Source: Costus lasius (Eukaryota; Streptophyta; Magnoliopsida; Zingiberales; Costaceae). Taken from it: a stretch of 64,000 bases of DNA. Position 1 is the stretch's first letter, and the number at the start of each line of letters is the position of its first letter. This document shows positions 55,787 through 64,000 of the stretch, in pieces. Made by a program: the position numbers and the translations under genes. A model generated the notes under the pieces. It made no database searches. It was not told where the DNA came from and worked only from the letters and a program-made list of their open reading frames with translations. The stretch lies in the NCBI GenBank assembly GCA_027563935.2, contig JANVAS020000231.1, positions 10,372,001-10,436,000 on the forward strand. Reading direction: 5' to 3'.

Positions 55787-58251
55787 GCTCATAATCGAGT
55801 TCAAAATTTTGATCATGATTAGATCAATATCAATATCAATAAAAATATTTTGATTACAGACCAAGATTTCAAACAAGATCACAATTGAGTTTAAGATTAT
55901 GATTAAAAAGAAGATAAAGATGAATATCAAAAGATGAAGTTTGAAAAAATAATTAAAATCATGATCAACATCATGATCATGGACAAAATCATTATTAAAT
56001 TAATATTGCAAAATGATAAATATCAAATATGGATCATAATCAAGATCAATATCCTCATCATTCAAAGACCAAGATAAAGATAAATATTAATATCAAGATT
56101 GAAAATCAATATTACCACAGAGATCAAAATTGAGTTTAAGAAGAATATTAGGAATAAGATAAATATGAAGATTAGAAGATTAAATCCGAAATCTGAGATA
56201 AAAATGAAGATAAAGATAATTATCAAGAATAAGATCAATGTTATAATTAAGAATGAGAATAAGATTAATAACAATTAAAGCTCATAATCGAGTTCAAAAT
56301 TTTCATCATGATTAGATCAATATCAATATCAATAAAAATATTAAGATTAAAGACCAAGATTACAAACAAGATCAAAACAGAGTTTAAGATTAAGATTAAA
56401 AAGAAGATAAAGATGAATATCATAAGAAGAAGTTTGAAAAAATGATTAAAATCATGATCAACATCATGATCATGGACAAAATCAATATTAAATTAATATT
56501 GCAAAATGATAAATATCAAATATGGATCATAATCAAGATCAATATCCTCATCATTAAAAGATCAAGATAAAGATAAATATTAATATCAAGATTGAAAATC
56601 AATATTACCACAGAGACCAAAATCGAGTTTAAGATGAATATTAGGAGTAAGATAAATATGAAGATTAGAAGATTAAATCCGAAATCTGAGATAAAAATGA
56701 TGATAAAGATAATTATCAAGAATAAGATCAATGTTATAATTAAGAATGAGAATAAGATTAATAACAATTAAAGCCCATAATCGAGTTTAAAATTTTGATC
56801 ATGATTAGATCAATATCAATATCAAGAAAAGTATTAAGATTAAAGACCAAGATTACAAACAAGATCACAATTGAGTTTAAGATTAAGATTAAAAAGAAGA
56901 TAAAGATGAATATCAAAAAATGAAGTTTGAAAAAATGATTAAAATCATGATCAACATCATGATCATGGACAAAATCAATATTAAATTAATATTGCAAAAT
57001 GATAAATATCAAATATGGATCATAATCAAGATCAATATCCTCATCATTAAAAGATCAAGATAAAGATAAATAATAATATCAAGATTGAAAATCAATATTA
57101 CCACAGAGATCAAAATCGAGTTTAAGAAGAATATTAGGAGTAAGATAAATATGAAGATTAGAAGATTAAATCCAAAATCTGAGATAAAAATGAAGATAAA
57201 GATAATTATCAAGAATAAGATCAATGTTATAATTAAGAATGAGAATAAGATTAATAACAATTAAAGCTCATAATCGAGTTCAAAATTTTGATCATGATTA
57301 GATCAATATCAATATCAATAAAAATATTAAGATTAAAGACCAAGATTACAAACAAGATCACAATTGAGTTTAAGATTAAGATTAAAAAGAAGATAAAGAT
57401 GAATATCAAAAGATGAAGTTTGAAAAAATGATTAAAATCATGATCAACATCATGATCATGGACAAAATCAATATTAAATTAATATTGCAAAATGATAAAT
57501 ATCAAATATGGATCATAATCAAGATCAATATCCTCATCATTAAAAGATCAAGATAAAGATAAATATTAATATCAAGATTGAAAATCAATATTACCACAGA
57601 GATCAAAATCGAGTTTAAGAAGAATATTAGGAGTAAGATAAATATGAAGATTAGAAGATTAAATCCGAAATCTGAGATAAAAATGAATATAAAGATAATT
57701 ATCAAGAATAAGATCAATGTTATAATTAAGAATGAGAATAAGATTAATAACATTTAAAGCTCATAATCGAGTTCAAAATTTTGATCATGATTAGATCAAT
57801 ATCAATATCAATAAAAATATTAAGATTAAAGACCAAGATTACAAACAAGATCACAATTGAGTTTAAGATTAAGATTAAAAAGAAGATAAAGATGAATATC
57901 AAAAGATGAAGTTTGAAAAAATGATTAAAATCATGATCAACATCATGAGCATGGATAAAATCAATATTAAATTAATATTGCAAAATGATAAATATCAAAT
58001 ATGGATCATAATCAATATCAATATCCTCATCATTCAAAGACCAAGATAAAGATAAATATTGATATCAAGATTGAAAATCAATATTACCACAGAGATCAAA
58101 ATCGAGTTTAAGAAGAATATTAGGAGTAAGATAAATATGAAGATTAGAAGATTAAATCCGAAATCTGAGATAAAAATGAATATAAAGATAATTATCAAGA
58201 ATAAGATCAATGTTATAATTAAGAATGAGAATAAGATTAATAACAATTAAA
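55787..58251. repeat. Region V higher-order repeat, 5-monomer form (2,465 bp)
   Basis: It starts with a strongly marked Z unit (AATATTTTGATTACAGACC, GATTATGATTAAAAAG, AAAATAATTAAAATC, AAATCATTATT). It is followed by an L unit, a unit with AAATAATAATATC, a plain unit, and a Y unit with CATGAGCATGGATAAAATC. Confidence 0.88.
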
Positions 58252-60223
58252 GCTCATAATCGAGTTCAAAATTTTGATCATGATTAGATCAATATCAATA
58301 TCAATAAAAATATTTTGATTACAGACCAAGATTTCAAACAAGATCACAATTGAGTTTAAGATTATGATTAAAAAGAAGATAAAGATGAATATCAAAAGAT
58401 GAAGTTTGAAAAAATAATTAAAATCATGATCAACATCATGATCATGGACAAAATCATTATTAAATTAATATTGCAAAATGATAAATATCAAATATGGATC
58501 ATAATCAAGATCAATATCCTCATCATTCAAAGACCAAGATAAAGATAAATATTAATATCAAGATTGAAAATCAATATTACCACAGAGATCAAAATTGAGT
58601 TTAAGAAGAATATTAGGAATAAGATAAATATGAAGATTAGAAGATTAAATCTGAAATCTGAGATAAAAATGAAGATAAAGATAATTATCAAGAATAAGAT
58701 CAATGTTATAATTAAGAATGAGAATAAGATTAATAACAATTAAAGCTCATAATCGAGTTCAAAATTTTCATCATGATTAGATCAATATCAATATCAATAA
58801 AAATATTAAGATTAAAGACCAAGATTACAAACAAGATCAAAACAGAGTTTAAGATTAAGATTAAAAAGAAGATAAAGATGAATATCATAAGAAGAAGTTT
58901 GAAAAAATGATTAAAATCATGATCAACATCATGATCATGGACAAAATCAATATTAAATTAATATTGCAAAATGATAAATATCAAATATGGATCATAATCA
59001 AGATCAATATCCTCATCATTAAAAGATCAAGATAAAGATAAATATTAATATCAAGATTGAAAATCAATATTACCACAGAGACCAAAATCGAGTTTAAGAT
59101 GAATATTAGGAGTAAGATAAATATGAAGATTAGAAGATTAAATCCGAAATCTGAGATAAAAATGAAGATAAAGATAATTATCAAGAATAAGATCAATGTT
59201 ATAATTAAGAATGAGAATAAGATTAATAACAATTAAAGCCCATAATCGAGTTTAAAATTTTGATCATGATTAGATCAATATCAATATCAATAAAAGTATT
59301 AAGATTAAAGACCAAGATTACAAACAAGATCACAATTGAGTTTAAGATTAAGATTAAAAAGAAGATAAAGATGAATATCAAAAAATGAAGTTTGAAAAAA
59401 TGATTAAAATCATGATCAACATCATGATCATGGACAAAATCAATATTAAATTAATATTGCAAAATGATAAATATCAAATATGGATCATAATCAAGATCAA
59501 TATCCTCATCATTAAAAGATCAAGATAAAGATAAATAATAATATCAAGATTGAAAATCAATATTACCACAGAGATCAAAATCGAGTTTAAGAAGAATATT
59601 AGGAGTAAGATAAATATGAAGATTAGAAGATTAAATCCAAAATCTGAGATAAAAATGAAGATAAAGATAATTATCAAGAATAAGATCAATGTTATAATTA
59701 AGAATGAGAATAAGATTAATAACAATTAAAGCTCATAATCGAGTTCAAAATTTTGATCATGATTAGATCAATATCAATATCAATAAAAATATTAAGATTA
59801 AAGACCAAGATTACAAACAAGATCACAATTGAGTTTAAGATTAAGATTAAAAAGAAGATAAAGATGAATATCAAAAGATGAAGTTTGAAAAAATGATTAA
59901 AATCATGATCAACATCATGAGCATGGATAAAATCAATATTAAATTAATATTGCAAAATGATAAATATCAAATATGGATCATAATCAATATCAATATCCTC
60001 ATCATTCAAAGACCAAGATAAAGATAAATATTGATATCAAGATTGAAAATCAATATTACCACAGAGATCAAAATCGAGTTTAAGAAGAATATTAGGAGTA
60101 AGATAAATATGAAGATTAGAAGATTAAATCCGAAATCTGAGATAAAAATGAATATAAAGATAATTATCAAGAATAAGATCAATGTTATAATTAAGAATGA
60201 GAATAAGATTAATAACAATTAAA
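58252..60223. repeat. Region V higher-order repeat, 4-monomer form (1,972 bp)
   Basis: Same order as the preceding block (Z, L, AAATAATAATATC unit, Y) with the plain fourth unit missing. The next Z unit follows at 60224 and then an L-less stretch, so that block is broken. Confidence 0.88.
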
Positions 60224-61938
60224 GCTCATAATCGAATTCAAAATTTTGATCATGATTAGATCAATATCAATATCAATAAAAATATTTTGATTACAGACCA
60301 AGATTTCAAACAAGATCACAATTGAGTTTAAGATTATGATTAAAAAGAAGATAAAGATGAATATCAAAAGATGAAGTTTGAAAAAATAATTAAAATCATG
60401 ATCAACATCATGATCATGGACAAAATCATTATTAAATTAATATTGCAAAATGATAAATATCAAATATGGATCATAATCAAGATCAATATCCTCATCATTC
60501 AAAGACCAAGATAAAGATAAATATTAATATCAAGATTGAAAATCAATATTACCACAGAGATCAAAATTGAGTTTAAGAAGAATATTAGGAATAAGATAAA
60601 TATGAAGATTAGAAGATTAAATCCGAAATCTGAGATAAAAATGAAGATAAAGATAATTATCAAGAATAAGATCAATGTTATAATTAAGAATGAGAATAAG
60701 ATTAATAACAATTAAAGCTCATAATCGAGTTCAAAATTTTCATCATGATTAGATCAATATCAATATAAATAAAAATATTAAGATTAAAGACCAAGATTAC
60801 AAACAAGATCAAAACAGAGTTTAAGATTAAGATTAAAAAGAAGATAAAGATGAATATCATAAGAAGAAGTTTGAAAAAATGATTAAAATCATGATCAACA
60901 TCATGATCATGGACAAAATCAATATTAAATTAATATTACAAAATGATAAATATCAAATATGGATCATAATCAAGATCAATATCCTCATCATTAAAAGATC
61001 AAGATAAAGATAAATATTAATATCAGGATTGAAAATCAATATTACCACAGAGATCAAAATCGAGTTTAAGAAGAATATTAGGAGTAAGATAAATATGAAG
61101 ATTAGAAGATTAAATCCGAAATCTGAGATAAAAATGAATATAAAGATAATTATCAAGAATAAGATCAATGTTATAATTAAGAATGAGAATAAGATTAATA
61201 ACAATTAAAGCTCATAATCGAGTTCAAAATTTTCATCATGATTAGATCAATATCAATATCAATAAAAATATTAAGATTAAAGACCAAGATTACAAACAAG
61301 ATCAAAACAGAGTTTAAGATTAAGATTAAAAAGAAGATAAAGATGAATATCATAAGAAGAAGTTTGAAAAAATGATTAAAATCATGATCAACATCATGAT
61401 CATGGACAAAATCAATATTAAATTAATATTACAAAATGATAAATATCAAATATGGATCATAATCAAGATCAATATCCTCATCATTAAAAGATCAAGATAA
61501 AGATAAATATTAATATCAAGATTGAAAATCAATATTACCACAGAGATCAAAATCGAGTTTAAGAAGAATATTAGGAGTAAGATAAATATGAAGATTAGAA
61601 GATTAAATCCGAAATCTGAGATAAAAATGAATATAAAGATAATTATCAAGAATAAGATCAATGTTATAATTAAGAATGAGAATAAGATTAATAACAATTA
61701 AAGCTCATAATCGAGTTCAAAATTTTGATCATGATTAGATCAATATCAATATCAATAAAAATATTAAGATTAAAGACCAAGATTACAAACAAGATCAAAA
61801 TTGAGTTTAAGATTAAGATTAAAAAGAAGATAAAGATGAATATCAAAAGATGAAGTTTGAAAAAATGATTAAAATCATGATCAACATCATGATCATGGAC
61901 AAAATCAATATTAAATTAATATTGCAAAATGATAAATA

Positions 61939-64000
61939 TCAAATATGGATCATAATCAAGATCAATATCCTCATCATTAAAAGATCAAGATAAAGATAAA
62001 TATTAATATCAAGATTGAAAATCAATATTACCACAGAGACCAAAATCGAGTTTAAGATGAATATTAGGAGTAAGATAAATATGAAGATTAGAAGATTAAA
62101 TCCGAAATCTGAGATAAAAATGAAGATAAAGATAATTATCAAGAATAAGATCAATGTTATAATTAAGAATGAGAATAAGATTAATAACAATTAAAGCCCA
62201 TAATCGAGTTTAAAATTTTGATCATGATTAGATCAATATCAATATCAATAAAAGTATTAAGATTAAAGACCAAGATTACAAACAAGATCACAATTGAGTT
62301 TAAGATTAAGATTAAAAAGAAGATAAAGATGAATATCAAAAGATGAAGTTTGAAAAAATGATTAAAATCATGATCAACATCATGATCATGGACAAAATCA
62401 ATATTAAATTAATATTGCAAAATGATAAATATCAAATATGGATCATAATCAAGATCAATATCCTCATCATTAAAAGATCAAGATAAAGATAAATATTAAT
62501 ATCAAGATTGAAAATCAATATTACCACAGAGACCAAAATCGAGTTTAAGATGAATATTAGGAGTAAGATAAATATGAAGATTAGAAGATTAAATCCGAAA
62601 TCTGAGATAAAAATGAAGATAAAGATAATTATCAAGAATAAGATCAATGTTATAATTAAGAATGAGAATAAGATTAATAACAATTAAAGCTCATAATCGA
62701 GTTCAAAATTTTCATCATGATTAGATCAATATCAATATCAATAAAAATATTAAGATTAAAGACCAAGATTACAAACAAGATCAAAACAGAGTTTAAGATT
62801 AAGATTAAAAAGAAGATAAAGATGAATATCATAAGAAGAAGTTTGAAAAAATGATTAAAATCATGATCAACATCATGATCATGGACAAAATCAATATTAA
62901 ATTAATATTGCAAATTGATAAATATCAAATATGGATCATAATCAAGATCAATATCCTCATCATTAAAAGATCAAGATAAAGATAAATATTAATATCAAGA
63001 TTGAAAATCAATATTACCACAGAGATCAAAATCGAATATGAAGAATATTAGGAGTAAGATAAATATGAAGATTAGAAGATTAAATCCGAAATCTGAGATA
63101 AAAATGAATATAAAGATAATTATCAAGAATAAGATCAATGTTATAATTAAGAATGAGAATAAGATTAGTAACAATTAAAGCTCATAATCGAGTTCAAAAT
63201 TTTCATCATGATTAGATCAATATCAATATCAATAAAAATATTAAGATTAAAGACCAAGATTACAAACAAGATCAAAATTGAGTTTAAGATTAAGATTAAA
63301 AAGAAGATAAAGATGAATATCAAAAGATGAAGTTTGAAAAAATGATTAAAATCATGATCAACATCATGATCATGGACAAAATCAATATTAAATTAATATT
63401 GCAAAATGATAAATATCAAATATGGATCATAATCAAGATCAATATCCTCATCATTAAAAGATCAAGATAAAGATAAATATTAATATCAAGATTGAAAATC
63501 AATATTACCATAGAGATCAAAATCGAGTTTAAGAAGAATATTAGGAGTAAGATAAATATGAAGATTAGAAGATTAAATCCGAAATCTGAGATAAAAATGA
63601 AGATAAAGATAATTATCAAGAATAAGATCAATGTTATAATTAAGAATGAGAATAAGATTAATAACAATTAAAGCCCATAATCGAGTTCAAAATTTTGATC
63701 ATGATTAGATCAATATCAATATCAATAAAAGTATTAAGATTAAAGACCAAGATTACAAACAAGATCACAATTGAGTTTAAGATTAAGATTAAAAAGAAGA
63801 TAAAGATGAATATCAAAAAATGAAGTTTGAAAAAATGATTAAAATCATGATCAACATCATGATCATGGACAAAATCAATATTAAATTAATATTGCAAAAT
63901 GATAAATATCAAATATGGATCATAATCAAGATCAATATCCTCATCATTAAAAGATCAAGATAAAGATAAATATTAATATCAAGATTGAAAATCAATATTA
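61939..64000. repeat. Long-range duplicated block, right copy (runs off the edge)
   Basis: Right partner of 49127-51188. It stays matched up to the last base of the window, so the true extent of the duplication is unknown and probably larger. Confidence 0.85.
63673..64000. repeat. Partial satellite monomer at right edge
   Basis: First 328 bp of a unit that reads GCCCATAATCGAGTTC and AAAAGTATTAAG. It matches the start of the unit at 50861. The array continues to the right of the window. Confidence 0.95.

Larger units (their letters stand above)
52338..63672. repeat. Array region V: 23 monomers mixing subfamilies
   Basis: Starts: 52338, 52831, 53324, 53815, 54308, 54801, 55294, 55787, 56280, 56773, 57266, 57759, 58252, 58745, 59238, 59731, 60224, 60717, 61210, 61703, 62196, 62689, 63180. 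L and D units as in region IV occur beside units with CATTCAAAGACC, a marker otherwise found only in the W units of region III. The units at 52338 and 54801 share AATAACATCAATG and GAATATGATTAAT with the unit at 33642. Confidence 0.9.
1..64000. repeat. Tandem satellite array, ~493-bp monomer, about 130 copies
   Basis: The same unit repeats head to tail in one orientation across the whole window, anchored by the phrase CTCATAATCGAG near each unit start. Unit lengths are mostly 493 bp. Sixteen units are 491 bp (2-bp deletion), sixteen carry a 2-bp insertion (495 bp, or 494 where a 1-bp deletion is also present), and two have lost exactly 6 bp (487 bp). These lengths account exactly for the spacing of all 129 complete units (63,580 bp). 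No insertion, inversion or unique spacer interrupts the array. Copies differ by point changes and a few small indels, and neighbours are often identical by eye. Such arrays are typical of eukaryotic constitutive heterochromatin; a centromeric role is possible but not shown by sequence alone. I do not recognise the family. Confidence 0.98.

Noticed and set aside
93..64000. CRISPR array (regular direct repeats)
   Set aside because: The whole 493-bp unit is repeated with no unique spacers, and the unit is far too long.
1..64000. Low-complexity sequencing or assembly artefact
   Set aside because: Variants are structured, with private markers in fixed order and exact block lengths, which random error would not produce. 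Local copy-number errors remain possible.
1..64000. Transposon remnants such as LTRs, target-site duplications or reverse-transcriptase fragments
   Set aside because: No sequence outside the satellite unit was found, and no unit carries an insertion longer than a few bases.

Overview
The whole 64 kb window is one uninterrupted tandem satellite array. About 130 head-to-tail copies of an AT-rich unit of about 493 bp fill it from edge to edge: a partial unit at 1-92, 129 complete units, and a partial unit from 63673 to the end. I see no protein-coding gene, RNA gene, transposon, CRISPR array or unique spacer. A hand count over 121-540 gives about 51% A, 27% T, 14% G and 9% C on the + strand. An array of this kind points to eukaryotic nuclear heterochromatin (pericentromeric, centromeric or subtelomeric). 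The sequence gives no safe clue to the species, and I do not recognise the satellite family.

The unit has several nested levels. Short hexamer-like words (GATCAA, GATAAA, ATCAAT, TGAAGA) fill it. These sit in two diverged halves of about 245 and 248 bp (96-340 and 341-588 in the reference unit), about 74% identical over most of their length, so the present monomer is an old dimer. Half A alone carries a tight pair of inverted repeats (266-287 and 296-314) that is kept in most copies.

Above the monomer, named variants recur in fixed order as higher-order repeats, and the order changes along the window. Region I (93-6500) is the most mixed and has a 2,958-bp repeat. Region II (6501-19817) is highly homogenised, with blocks of 8, 7 and 5 monomers. 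Region III (19818-33150) has blocks of 6 monomers and a two-monomer cassette present 0, 1 or 2 times. Region IV (33151-52337) is a different subfamily set, with a 2-bp-shorter monomer and a 3-monomer block of 1,475 bp. Region V (52338-63672) mixes both sets and has a 5/4-monomer block.

The array therefore records unequal exchange and gene conversion in monomer register. The features most worth following are the fossil dimer, the conserved dyad cluster, the visible gain and loss of whole monomers, and the independent shuffling of half-A and half-B haplotypes. Nothing here supports a gene-encoded system.
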